A stretch of DNA of 18,489 nt from UBA4124 sp052034745 (GCA_052034745.1 JBPOIF010000002.1:1-18489), one strand, 5' to 3'. Counted from the stretch's first letter, positions 7,519-14,933 are shown. Notes: generated from the letters alone by a model not told the origin. Program-made: numbers and translations.

Positions 7519-7553
7519 AAAAAACACTCCCCATCTTACGGAGAGTGTTTTTT
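7519..7553 (-). terminator. Intrinsic terminator of the nusA-ppa operon
   Basis: An 11-bp stem pairs AAAAAACACTC (7519-7529) with GAGTGTTTTTT (7543-7553), with a U tract in the minus-strand transcript. It lies four bases past the pyrophosphatase stop codon. Confidence 0.88.
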
Positions 7554-7557
7554 TGGA

Positions 7558-8112
7558 TTATGAACGATTGCCGTATTTTTCTGCGTAGAGCGCTTGAGAT
7601 TTTTTGACTGCTTCAATCGCTGCGTGTCGGTCACGGATACTGTCGATGGTCACTGGGTGTTGCTCGGGGTCGTCAGATTTGAGGATTTTGTATGTCTCAA
7701 AAAAGTGTGTGAACTCTTTGAGAGAGTGTTTGTTCACATCGCCCAGGTCGTGGATGTGCTCAAAACGACGATCATCGACTGGTACCGCGATGATCTTTGC
7801 GTCGCCCTGTCCTGAATCAACCATATCCATGATTGCCACTGGTCGTACCGCAACCATCACACCAACTGCAAGAGGCCATGTCGACAGAACGATGACATCG
7901 AGCGCATCACCATCTTCCCAGAGGGTCTGAGGGATAAACGCATAGTCAAAAGGATACGGTGAAGAGTTGTAGTTCGCGCGATCGAGCGCGATGAGCCCTG
8001 TCTCTTTGTCGATCTCGTATTTGTTGTGAGACCCTTTTGGAATCTCAACGATGCAGTTAAATTCTTCCGGAACATTTTTTCCAATAGGAACATCGTGCCA
8101 AAGGCTTGTCAT
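7558..8112 (-). CDS. ppa: Inorganic pyrophosphatase (family I)
   Basis: Soluble cytoplasmic enzyme that hydrolyses pyrophosphate to two phosphates, pulling biosynthetic reactions forward. The 184-aa length is normal for bacterial family I enzymes. The signature DGDALDV (67-73) supplies metal-binding aspartates. EIPKGSHNKYEID (23-35), GDAK (103-106, with D104), PVDD (111-114) and TYK (140-142) match the other active-site positions of the family. It follows nusA by 40 bases on the same strand without a visible promoter and is followed by a terminator, so the two are probably cotranscribed. No Shine-Dalgarno site precedes the ATG. Confidence 0.95.
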   Translation of the reverse strand: MTSLWHDVPIGKNVPEEFNCIVEIPKGSHNKYEIDKETGLIALDRANYNSSPYPFDYAFIPQTLWEDGDALDVIVLSTWPLAVGVMVAVRPVAIMDMVDSGQGDAKIIAVPVDDRRFEHIHDLGDVNKHSLKEFTHFFETYKILKSDDPEQHPVTIDSIRDRHAAIEAVKKSQALYAEKYGNRS

Positions 8113-8152
8113 AGGTGGTAGTGGTTAGAGATTGATAACGAAGTGGTTGTGA

Positions 8153-9397
8153 TTATTGTGCGGGTTCTTCTTCAGGAGTAGTTGGATCGGGGGTTTCTTC
8201 TTCGGGAGCTTCTTCTTTGTTTGCAAGGGCGGTGAGAGGGACAAAGTCGTCTCCTTCGTCAGGAAGTCCTTCGACAGGGGTAGGTTCGGTAAGTTCTGCT
8301 TCAGTTCCTTTGATATCGATTTTCCAACCAGTGAGCTTTGCGGCGAGGCGGACATTTTGTCCTCCTTTTCCGATCGCGAGTGAGAGTTGGTCAGGAGTAA
8401 CTTCGATGGTTGCTTTGTGCTGTTCTTCATCGAGCTCAAGATCGAGTACTTTTGCAGGAGAGAGCGCTTTTCTTACAAATTCTTCTGGGTCAGCTGACCA
8501 TTCGATAATGTCTATCTTTTCCCCAGAGAGTTCGCTCATCACTGTTGAGACGCGAACACCTTTTTGCCCGACACAAGAACCTACAGGATCGATGTTGGGA
8601 TCTTCGGTATGGACCGCAATCTTTGATCGACTGCCTGGTTCACGTGCGATCGATTTGATTTCGACGACACCGCTTGCAACTTCAGGAGATTCGAGCGCAA
8701 AAAGCTTTTCGAGGAACTTCGGATGAGTGCGAGAGATACGAAGCGTGATACCGCGAGGAGACTCTTCGACATGGTAGAGGTATCCACGGATACGTGCACC
8801 TCGAACATAGCGTTCGCTTTGAATCTGTTCTTGAGGGGGGAGTACTCCTGTGGCGCGGTTGAAATCAATGAAAACAACACCACGGTCTACCTTTTGGATA
8901 TGTCCAGAGACGATATCACCCTCTTTGCTTCCAAATTCGTCCATGATACTGGATCGTTCTGCTTCACGGATGCGTTGCATGATGACTTGTTTTGCAGTTT
9001 GGGCAGCGATACGTCCAAAGTCTTCTTTTGGTTCGAGCGGAAATACGATTTCGTCACCGACATGGGCGTCGCCCTTGATGATGCGAGCATCTTCGAGAAG
9101 GATGTGCTTTTCTTCGTTGTAGTGTTCGCGTTCGTCACCTTCTTCTCTTACGGTATCTTCAGATTCTTCGTCAAAACGAACCGTGCTTTCATCAGCGACT
9201 GTTTTTATCTGTTCAAAAGAGACGGTTCCGGAGTCGAGGTCGATCTGTGCTCGGACCACTTGGCCTTTTCGACCGTATTCTTTCTTGTACGCAGCGGCAA
9301 ATGCCTGCTCGATTGCGTCGATCAGCTTGTCGCGAGCGATTCGACGCTCACTTTCGAGCTGTTCAATCGCCATTTTGAGTGCTTTGATGTCTAACAT
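8153..9397 (-). CDS. nusA: Transcription elongation/termination factor NusA
   Basis: RNA polymerase-binding factor that modulates pausing, termination and antitermination. I start it at the ATG at 9397 (MLDIKAL...), which matches the family N-terminus; the frame stays open to an ATG at 9463, but the extra 22 residues look like translated leader. Domains in order (414 aa): the polymerase-binding N-terminal domain (about 1-145, with an acidic insert rich in E/D/R at about 68-103), S1 (about 158-224), then two KH domains with the loops VGQKG (277-281) and IGKGG (342-346). The tail from about 366 is acidic and Pro-rich and probably disordered; no AR repeats of the E. coli kind are present. There is no rimP in front of it. 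The leader holds a hairpin. Confidence 0.95.
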   Translation of the reverse strand: MLDIKALKMAIEQLESERRIARDKLIDAIEQAFAAAYKKEYGRKGQVVRAQIDLDSGTVSFEQIKTVADESTVRFDEESEDTVREEGDEREHYNEEKHILLEDARIIKGDAHVGDEIVFPLEPKEDFGRIAAQTAKQVIMQRIREAERSSIMDEFGSKEGDIVSGHIQKVDRGVVFIDFNRATGVLPPQEQIQSERYVRGARIRGYLYHVEESPRGITLRISRTHPKFLEKLFALESPEVASGVVEIKSIAREPGSRSKIAVHTEDPNIDPVGSCVGQKGVRVSTVMSELSGEKIDIIEWSADPEEFVRKALSPAKVLDLELDEEQHKATIEVTPDQLSLAIGKGGQNVRLAAKLTGWKIDIKGTEAELTEPTPVEGLPDEGDDFVPLTALANKEEAPEEETPDPTTPEEEPAQ

Positions 9398-9436
9398 ATT
9401 TGATTTTTGTATTGATTTGTAAGGCTTTTTTAACAG

Positions 9437-9465
9437 AAATGCCCGACCTTTCGGGGCGGACATTT
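9437..9465 (-). other. Hairpin in the nusA leader
   Basis: In the minus-strand RNA, AAATG pairs with CATTT, and inside it CCCGA pairs with TCGGG around an AAGG loop, with five unpaired bases on one side. No U tract follows, so it is not a terminator. It lies about 40 nt before the nusA start and could be a regulatory or stabilising structure. Confidence 0.35.
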
Positions 9466-9485
9466 ACTAAAGTTAATTTACCACA

Positions 9486-9513
9486 CATATATAGTGTATG
9501 CAACTACCCTCAA
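9486..9513 (-). promoter_or_regulatory. Weak candidate nusA promoter
   Basis: On the minus strand, TTGAGG (9508-9513) and TATATG (9486-9491) are 16 nt apart. Other box pairs in the same AT-rich stretch, such as TTGCAT with TAAATT, fit about as well, so the exact promoter is uncertain. Confidence 0.3.
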
Positions 9514-9523
9514 ACCCCCTCGG

Positions 9524-9549
9524 TCTCCCCTAGGTCCGACCTAGGGAGA
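9524..9549. repeat. REP-like palindrome, copy 1
   Basis: Arms CCCTAGGTC (9528-9536) and GACCTAGGG (9538-9546) surround a central C. TCT/AGA outer pairs extend the stem, with C9527 bulged. It lies upstream of the transposase and overlaps the expected -35 region of that gene. It has the same orientation as copy 3. Confidence 0.85.
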
Positions 9550-9564
9550 AAATAAAGAAGGTAT

Positions 9565-9570
9565 TATAAT
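9565..9570 (+). promoter_or_regulatory. -10 box of the transposase gene, leaderless
   Basis: A perfect TATAAT ends six bases before the ATG at 9577, so transcription would begin at or next to the start codon. The matching -35 position (9542-9547) falls in palindrome copy 1 and is poor (TAGGGA). Confidence 0.5.
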
Positions 9571-9576
9571 TTATGA

Positions 9577-10257
9577 ATGTCAAAAAGGAAGGATACTTTT
9601 GTTGTTGGAGAGTATTACCATATTTACAATAGAGGGAATAGTAAGCAAATTATTTTTTTAGACGAGGAAGATTATTCGCGTTTTACTAAATATCTTTTTC
9701 TTTGTAATAGTAAGAAAAATGTCAATTTTCGTGATGATATCGTTGGTCTAAATATTGATACTTTTTCTTACAAAAGAGGGGAAACACTCGTTGCAATAGG
9801 TGCTTGGGTTTTGATGCCAAACCATTTTCATATTTATCTCTCCCCTAGGTCGGACCTAGGGGAGAAGAATGCGGTGACAGAATTTATGAGGAAACTTTCA
9901 ACTGCGTACGCTAGTTATTTCAATAAAAAATATGGACGGACGGGCGGACTGTTCGAAGGGAAATTTAAAGCAATCCTTGTTAAGGATGATGTTTATGCAA
10001 AATATTTATTTTCTTATATACACCTAAACCCGGTTAAACTAATTGATCCAGAATGGAAAGAAAAAGGGATAAAAGATCAAAAAAAGGCAGTAGATTTTTT
10101 AAATCTCTATAAATGGGGGAGTTATCTTGATTATAAAATGACGTCGAGAAAAGAAAATGTAATTTTATCAAAAAGAGATTTCCCGGAATATTTTTCTACC
10201 AGTTTCGATTTTGATAAGGAAATTCAAGAATGGATTGAGATAAAAGTTTTCCCCTAG
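9577..10257 (+). CDS. REP-associated Y1 (HUH) tyrosine transposase
   Basis: Single-strand DNA transposase of the IS200/TnpA-REP superfamily. It nicks hairpin DNA through a covalent phosphotyrosine link. The fold starts with EYYHIYNRGNSKQ (12-24). The HUH metal-binding pair is H83 and H85 in MPNHFH (80-85). The catalytic tyrosine is Y111 or Y114 in TAYASYFNKKYGRTG (109-123), followed by LFEGKFKA (125-132) and YLFSYIHLNP (143-152). The 226-aa length is normal and the frame is intact. Two oddities stand out. Residues 88-96 (LSPRSDLGE), just after the HUH motif, are encoded by a full copy of the element's palindrome. The TAG stop codon also lies in the flanking palindrome copy. No Shine-Dalgarno site is present; a TATAAT box lies six bases upstream. 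Confidence 0.9.
   Translation: MSKRKDTFVVGEYYHIYNRGNSKQIIFLDEEDYSRFTKYLFLCNSKKNVNFRDDIVGLNIDTFSYKRGETLVAIGAWVLMPNHFHIYLSPRSDLGEKNAVTEFMRKLSTAYASYFNKKYGRTGGLFEGKFKAILVKDDVYAKYLFSYIHLNPVKLIDPEWKEKGIKDQKKAVDFLNLYKWGSYLDYKMTSRKENVILSKRDFPEYFSTSFDFDKEIQEWIEIKVFP
9839..9865. repeat. REP-like palindrome, copy 2, inside the transposase gene
   Basis: Perfect 13-bp arms (TCTCCCCTAGGTC and its complement) flank a central G. Its core is the reverse complement of copies 1 and 3. At 27 bp it is exactly nine codons and leaves the frame intact. Confidence 0.95.
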
Positions 10258-10274
10258 GTCCGACCTAGGGGAAA
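10248..10274. repeat. REP-like palindrome, copy 3
   Basis: Perfect 13-bp arms (TTTCCCCTAGGTC and its complement) flank a central C. It supplies the transposase TAG stop at 10255-10257. The outer pairs are TTT/AAA where copy 2 has TCT/AGA, a compensated change that preserves the stem. Confidence 0.95.
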
Positions 10275-10308
10275 TCCACAGAATATCCACTTTGTAGAGG
10301 GAGAAACA

Positions 10309-10338
10309 TTGACAATACCCCTACTTTTGCGCTATAAT
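10309..10338 (+). promoter_or_regulatory. Strong promoter of the lipoprotein gene
   Basis: Perfect TTGACA (10309-10314) and perfect TATAAT (10333-10338) are 18 nt apart. Transcription would start near 10345, giving a leader of about 44 nt that is A-rich before the ATG and has no Shine-Dalgarno site. Confidence 0.85.
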
Positions 10339-10388
10339 GCAAATCAAATAGAACTAAATTAGTTTTCTCACAAAAAAATAAAGCAAAC

Positions 10389-11135
10389 ATGAAGAAGAAC
10401 TTAACTTTTGCAAACGGGAAGTTGGTACTTCTCGTTTTGCTGACCCTTGTGTCTGTTTTAGGGTGTACCCCTGAAACGGTCGATCCCAACCCAACACCTG
10501 TGCCTACGCCGACACCCAAGCCTAAGCCGACGATTACTATTTCTGCTTCTGCGACAGAGTTGATGTATGCTGATACGGCATATATCGATTGGAGTGCAAG
10601 TGCAAACTCTGTAAAGCCTGCAAAAGCATATATTAATGGTGTGGAGCAGTCTGGTCTGTCAGGGAAACTCCTTACTGGAGCGCTCGACAAAGCTGTTACC
10701 TATAACTTCGAGGTTATAAACGATTATGGTTCTGACAAAAAGTCGGTAACCATAAACGTACAAACCATTACTCCTGTTATGGGATGGCTTACGGACAGTT
10801 TGCCTGTGCCGTGGCATAGGCAAAGTATAGAATCAAAGGCTTATGGAACAAGTGTTTGGGTAAATACCCCCTTGTTACCATGTGCGTTAGACGATTCCTA
10901 TACGTTTCGCTTGTTCCCAAGGAAGAGACTGTTTCTTAAAAGGTCTATTGTTCCTTGCGATACAGAGTCAGACGCGGAGTTTAATTGGAGTTTGATCGGA
11001 AATCAAACAAGGGTTGTGTTTGGGGACACTTCATTTGTCCAATCCATAGGTCAAAACACTATGGTTCTGACAAAAGAGGTACCTAATGTCATGACAGGAC
11101 TTCGGGACTCGTTGCGGACGACCTATATCCGCTAA
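10389..11135 (+). CDS. Putative lipoprotein, Ig-like domain plus lipocalin-like C-terminus
   Basis: A 248-aa predicted surface or periplasmic lipoprotein. The signal peptide ends in SVLGC, so C26 would carry the lipid. A Thr/Pro/Lys linker (about 33-48) follows. Residues about 48-125 form an Ig-like beta domain (ITISASATELMYADTAYIDW, ending SVTINV). Residues about 129-230 show W133...PC165..DDSYTF...C190...FNW200 and a closing NTMVL, a layout I associate with lipocalin-like domains of Bacteroidota lipoproteins; C165 and C190 could be disulfide-bonded. The assignment comes from pattern memory and is not certain. It lies right behind the transposase element, has the best promoter in the window and its own terminator, so it is probably a monocistronic, well-expressed gene. 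Confidence 0.72.
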   Translation: MKKNLTFANGKLVLLVLLTLVSVLGCTPETVDPNPTPVPTPTPKPKPTITISASATELMYADTAYIDWSASANSVKPAKAYINGVEQSGLSGKLLTGALDKAVTYNFEVINDYGSDKKSVTINVQTITPVMGWLTDSLPVPWHRQSIESKAYGTSVWVNTPLLPCALDDSYTFRLFPRKRLFLKRSIVPCDTESDAEFNWSLIGNQTRVVFGDTSFVQSIGQNTMVLTKEVPNVMTGLRDSLRTTYIR

Positions 11136-11140
11136 TTTAT

Positions 11141-11182
11141 AAATCCTGCTTCGTAATTTTATTTGCGAGCGGGATTTTTTTT
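11141..11182 (+). terminator. Intrinsic terminator of the lipoprotein gene
   Basis: An 11-bp stem with two G-T pairs joins AAATCCTGCTT (11141-11151) to GAGCGGGATTT (11167-11177), followed by an uninterrupted T tract to 11182. Confidence 0.85.
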
Positions 11183-11215
11183 GTGGATAGAATATCCCTG
11201 TACAAGTGATAAAAA

Positions 11216-11224
11216 TGGTATGAT
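11216..11224 (+). promoter_or_regulatory. Extended -10 promoter of the surface protein operon
   Basis: TGG plus TATGAT form an extended -10 element. I found no good -35 box 16-18 nt upstream. The leader to the ATG at 11258 would be about 27 nt. Confidence 0.4.
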
Positions 11225-11257
11225 AAAAGTATCTTATTAGGTAGGGTATGTAATTTT

Positions 11258-13606
11258 ATGAAATCATTTTACAAGGTAATAGTTTGTGCCATAGCGTTTG
11301 TAGTTTTTGTATTTGGGGACATATCTGCAAATGTATTCGCGCAAGAAAAATCAACTCTCGTTGCTTCTATCAATATAGAGAATCTTATGATTGTAGAGAG
11401 AGTGGGAGATACTTTCACAATATCTTTTGATATTACTAATGGAAAAAGTCTCCAAACAGATGTACGGTATGCAGTCGTTTTGCGTAATATTGACAACAGC
11501 TACGTAGTTGACCAGGTTGTTTACGATGACGCTCTCACTATTCTTGAAAATAGCAAGGTAAATAAACATGTTTCTTATACCCCACCTGTTTCACTTTCTG
11601 GTACTTATAATTTATTTATTACTGCAAATAATGGTGCAGGGTTTCCCTTCGGGACAGCATTTGTTGCACCGATTCAAATCTTTACTGAAAAGCAGGGTGT
11701 TTTTATTGCACCAGAAGCGTGCGTAATTGATGGTAAACCCATCACACAAGCTGTTGCTGTTACAAAACAGACAAATCTATTGCTCAAATGCACTATTGTT
11801 AACAACAGTGCCGATCAAGTATCTGTGACACCTTTTGTGTCTACTTGGTCACCAGATCTTTTTGGTGTCGCAGAACAAAATACTATTACAGAAACACCTG
11901 TTTTACTTACTGCAAATCAGAAAAAGGATGTCACTATTACCATTCCTTTGGTAAATAAACCAGGGATTCATACTGCAACGATAAAAGTAGGGGAATCAAA
12001 TACTATTTTTATTAAGTATTCAGTTTCAGGTATGGTTGCAAGTGTTCGTTCTGCGTCACTTGATGCTGATCGTTACAAAAAAGGAAGCTCTGCAGTCGCT
12101 TCCGTTGTATGGAGTGTCGTAAATTCTACAACAAATCGTGTAACACTGGAATCAAGATTAAAAAGCGCTGGAGGTTTTGAATGTGCAGATTCGGTATCAC
12201 AAATCTTTTCTCTTGGACAGCTTCGTTCTGCTGTCACAGAGGTACCATTTGTTGTATCTAAGCAGTGTTTTGATCCGATACTTTTTATAAGCATCAAGGA
12301 CGGTAGCGGCACTATTCTTGATGAGTCATCTTTTTCTTTCGAGACTCAGTCATCCCCACTTTTGAGTAAAATATCATCAATTATACTCCTCACACTCCTG
12401 GTCGTCATTGCGGGTATTATTATAGTTTTTAAAATAAAAAGACGAGGTGAAGAAATAGGAGGGACCTCTTTGCCTTCTCGGGGGGTTATGACGTTTGCGA
12501 TGGTTATTCTTGGAGGTACAATACTTCTTTTTCCTTCTTCCGTGCATGCATTTTCGTATCTTTCAGGAGTAGACAATGATGTGACAACCACGATTACTAT
12601 GCAGACAAGTTTTGGGCCTGATGTACCAGTTACTGCAACAGCAGAGATTTCTTCAACAGCGACACACACAGTCAGTCTTACAGCTACCAATAACGGGCAA
12701 ACGCCTCGAACAACGCTTGTTTCAAATGGAATTGTTTCACCAGGTAATAATCTCGGAATATATAACTTTTCTTTCAGAACTCCTACTACTGAAGGAACAT
12801 ATGCTGTCAATTTTGAGACAGGTGTAAATACACAATTTGTATATGTAAAAGTAGTTGAGGTTTCTAATGATTCCGGTTATATTAGTTTAGAGTGTGGAGG
12901 ATCTGTTTATAGCGGAATTCCAAACTCTGAAGATTACCCATATTCACACGGAACATATAGAGCTGAGTTTTATGAAGATCCTCAGGCAACGATACCGATG
13001 GATGTCTCAGGGTTAAATTTCAAACTTAGACAAGAGCACGCTATTAATATCCCCGCTGGAGTAAGTTCAACACCAGGCTCAGAAACAGTTCTTATACCAG
13101 TAGCATCAGGAACTTCTTATACTTACACTTCTGGTTTTGACTATGGTTATACTCTTGGTTATGGTGATGATTCTTGCGATCAGATGGTTGAGGTATATGG
13201 ATATGGAACTCTAGAAGGTAGTGATCTTACCCCTACAGGTTATATGCTTATACCAGAGCTTCCTATTGTAAATATGAGTGCTCCTGGTGGTTCTTATCAA
13301 AATGAGCAGTTCAATATCACTTGGAATTCTCAAAATGCAACATCTTGTACTGGAACAGGTTTTAACACAGGCGGAAATACGAGTGGCTCAGTGGCTGTTT
13401 CTCAATCTTCAGCAACAACTTATTCAGTAACATGTTCAAATGTTCTAGGAAATGATAGTGCAAGCAGGACTGTTAGCGATTGGGGACCTCTTCCTCCTCC
13501 TGTTGTCTCTTGTAATCAGTGGCCAGGTATGGCTGTAGAGTGTGATGCTCCAAATATGTGTGATGCTGACCCAGTGCATTCTGGATTTGAGATTTGCGTT
13601 CCTTAA
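11258..13606 (+). CDS. Large two-part surface protein joined by a membrane hairpin
   Basis: A 782-aa secreted or anchored protein of unknown function. A signal peptide (about 1-28, cleavage after VFA) leads to an outside region of two to three Ig/CARDB-like beta domains (about 32-365). A membrane helix follows (about 372-392), then a short basic loop (KIKRRGEE...SRG) and a second helix (about 411-430) that reads like a fresh signal peptide (M411, ...SSVHA|FS). A second outside region (431-782) contains beta domains, a Tyr/Gly-rich stretch (about 618-650), an Ig-like domain with the Cys pair SCTGTGF/YSVTC (696-726) and a Cys-rich end. The layout suggests that two genes were fused, or that a second product starts at 12488 (a GGGGG run precedes this ATG). 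The next gene follows after 10 nt and shares the SCTGT-type domain. Confidence 0.8.
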   Translation: MKSFYKVIVCAIAFVVFVFGDISANVFAQEKSTLVASINIENLMIVERVGDTFTISFDITNGKSLQTDVRYAVVLRNIDNSYVVDQVVYDDALTILENSKVNKHVSYTPPVSLSGTYNLFITANNGAGFPFGTAFVAPIQIFTEKQGVFIAPEACVIDGKPITQAVAVTKQTNLLLKCTIVNNSADQVSVTPFVSTWSPDLFGVAEQNTITETPVLLTANQKKDVTITIPLVNKPGIHTATIKVGESNTIFIKYSVSGMVASVRSASLDADRYKKGSSAVASVVWSVVNSTTNRVTLESRLKSAGGFECADSVSQIFSLGQLRSAVTEVPFVVSKQCFDPILFISIKDGSGTILDESSFSFETQSSPLLSKISSIILLTLLVVIAGIIIVFKIKRRGEEIGGTSLPSRGVMTFAMVILGGTILLFPSSVHAFSYLSGVDNDVTTTITMQTSFGPDVPVTATAEISSTATHTVSLTATNNGQTPRTTLVSNGIVSPGNNLGIYNFSFRTPTTEGTYAVNFETGVNTQFVYVKVVEVSNDSGYISLECGGSVYSGIPNSEDYPYSHGTYRAEFYEDPQATIPMDVSGLNFKLRQEHAINIPAGVSSTPGSETVLIPVASGTSYTYTSGFDYGYTLGYGDDSCDQMVEVYGYGTLEGSDLTPTGYMLIPELPIVNMSAPGGSYQNEQFNITWNSQNATSCTGTGFNTGGNTSGSVAVSQSSATTYSVTCSNVLGNDSASRTVSDWGPLPPPVVSCNQWPGMAVECDAPNMCDADPVHSGFEICVP

Positions 13607-13616
13607 TTGAGTTATT

Positions 13617-14873
13617 ATGATGAAAACAACACTTCTAAAAAAAATTATCGGCTCCACACTCTTTATCATTGGGCTATTTGGTGTAACAACAGAAACTAAA
13701 GCTTTTTGGGTTTTTAATGACCTAGACATCACTTATAATGTGTCTAATGTTCAAGCTCCCTCTGTTTACGCTGGGCCAGACCAGACGTGGACACTCCCTA
13801 TATCAACGGCTACCCTTTCAGGAACCGCAACCGATCCCGATGGGACTATCGTACAGACTGCATGGGTGTTCCAGAGTGGCCCCGTTGCTCCTACAATTGC
13901 ATCGTCGGGCTCACTCTCAACAGGAGTCTCAGGGATGAATAGTGTCGGGACATATGTGTTTACACTAAGCGCTCAAGACAACGAAGGGAACTGGGCAAGC
14001 GATCAGATGCAGATCGTGATCAACTCTCTTGGCGGTCCTTCGGGGACACTTTCTGCGAGCTCATGTGGTATTGCGACAGGTGCTTCGACCTGCCCATCAA
14101 CAGTATCTTGGACGACCGCAGATCTCACGGTTGCAGCAACAGTGATCACTCGAGATACAGGAACTCCTTCATTTTTCGCACCTTCGCCACTTGATAGTGG
14201 TTCAGAGGTAGCGACGCTTAACTATGGAACGACAACATTTTCTCTCGAACACAACGATGTCATCCTTGCACAAGCTCAAGCAGGGGCTGCGTGTGGATCA
14301 ATGACTGCTTCTTGGAACGGATCGATGTGTGTTGAAGGAGGTTCTGGAGTCACTGCGACACTTATTGCAAATCCTATTTCTATAAGCAGTGGGGGAAGTT
14401 CTCTTTTGACATGGAGTTCAGATGGTACCTCATGTACTGGAACGAACTTCAGCACAGGATTTGGAAGTGCCCCCTCAGGAAATACGACGGTGTACCCAGC
14501 TTCAACAACACTGTACTCTGTTGACTGTTCTGGTCCAGGAGGTTCAGGACAAGCAAGTGCAACAGTGACGGTAACAGGAGGTGGATCATATGAGTGTTCC
14601 GACAGCGTTGATAATGACAGTGATGGAGTGATCGACTACCCAGCTGACCCAGGGTGTACCGGACCAACCGATGATGATGAAACAAATGGCGGTGGAGGCG
14701 GCGGTGGAGGATTTGAGTGTTCTGATGGTGTGGACAATGCAGATGCAGACATACTCGTCGATACTCTTGATCCAGGATGTCACTCAGATGGCAATGCCGG
14801 CAATGTCGCATCGTATGATCCAAACGACGACAACGAAACCAACAAGCGCAAACCGATCTTTATAGAATTCTAA
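13617..14873 (+). CDS. Secreted PKD/Ig surface protein with acidic Ca-binding-like repeats
   Basis: A 418-aa exported protein of unknown function. A signal peptide (about 1-29, cleavage after TKA) is followed by a PKD-like domain (about 50-137: AGPDQTWTLP...TDPDG...GTYVFTL). Next come a Cys-containing beta region (about 141-242) and an Ig-like domain with the Cys pair SCTGTNF/YSVDC (about 245-325), of the same type as in the preceding protein. Two related acidic Cys repeats follow (about 329-357, ECSDSVDNDSDG...DPGC, and 367-405), separated by a nine-glycine linker (358-366). The DxDxDG spacing suggests calcium binding. The C-terminus KRKPIFIEF has no sorting motif that I recognise. It lies 10 nt behind the larger protein and is followed by a terminator, so the two form an operon and may act together at the cell surface. 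Confidence 0.82.
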   Translation: MMKTTLLKKIIGSTLFIIGLFGVTTETKAFWVFNDLDITYNVSNVQAPSVYAGPDQTWTLPISTATLSGTATDPDGTIVQTAWVFQSGPVAPTIASSGSLSTGVSGMNSVGTYVFTLSAQDNEGNWASDQMQIVINSLGGPSGTLSASSCGIATGASTCPSTVSWTTADLTVAATVITRDTGTPSFFAPSPLDSGSEVATLNYGTTTFSLEHNDVILAQAQAGAACGSMTASWNGSMCVEGGSGVTATLIANPISISSGGSSLLTWSSDGTSCTGTNFSTGFGSAPSGNTTVYPASTTLYSVDCSGPGGSGQASATVTVTGGGSYECSDSVDNDSDGVIDYPADPGCTGPTDDDETNGGGGGGGGFECSDGVDNADADILVDTLDPGCHSDGNAGNVASYDPNDDNETNKRKPIFIEF

Positions 14874-14890
14874 ATTCACATTCGATAAGA

Positions 14891-14919
14891 CAAAAATCTC
14901 CGGAGCACGGAGATTTTTG
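14891..14919 (+). terminator. Intrinsic terminator of the surface protein operon
   Basis: A perfect 12-bp stem pairs CAAAAATCTCCG (14891-14902) with CGGAGATTTTTG (14908-14919) around a GAGCA loop. The T tract is inside the right arm. Confidence 0.88.
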
Positions 14920-14926
14920 TTATACT
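14918..14926 (+). promoter_or_regulatory. Extended -10 promoter of the pilB leader
   Basis: TGT plus TATACT (14921-14926) overlap the end of the preceding terminator. The -10 box is seven bases before the ATG at 14934, so the RNA would start almost at the leader ORF and just before the inverted repeat. No good -35 box is visible. Confidence 0.45.
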
Positions 14927-14933
14927 GATAGAT

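Larger units (their letters stand above)
9524..10274 (+). mobile_element. REP-RAYT element (transposase bounded by palindromes)
   Basis: A single Y1 transposase gene is bounded by two copies of the same palindrome, and a third, inverted copy lies inside the gene. This is the arrangement known for REP-associated tyrosine transposases, whose enzyme recognises and cuts its own REP hairpins. The element sits between nusA and a lipoprotein gene and is much more AT-rich than nusA. No target duplication was identified, as expected for HUH elements. The true boundaries may extend past the palindromes. Confidence 0.7.

Noticed and set aside
8217..9394. Plus-strand frames of 169 and 223 codons opposite nusA
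   Set aside because: They lie entirely within nusA, which has clear domains; the products are Ser/Phe-rich shadows.
9398..9463. Upstream start of nusA at 9463
   Set aside because: The extra 22 residues do not match the NusA N-terminus, and the region contains the leader hairpin.
9524..10274. CRISPR-like array from the three palindromes
   Set aside because: The copies are about 300-400 bases apart, one is inverted, and they bracket a transposase; spacing and context are wrong for CRISPR.
10265..10690. 141-codon frame on the minus strand
   Set aside because: It is the mirror of the lipoprotein reading frame, and its Gly/Val repeat arises from the Thr/Pro linker codons. It would run against the strong promoter at 10309-10338.
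12346..12810. 154-codon minus-strand frame in the surface protein gene
   Set aside because: Antisense to a continuous frame with signal peptide, membrane hairpin and beta domains; no supporting signal.
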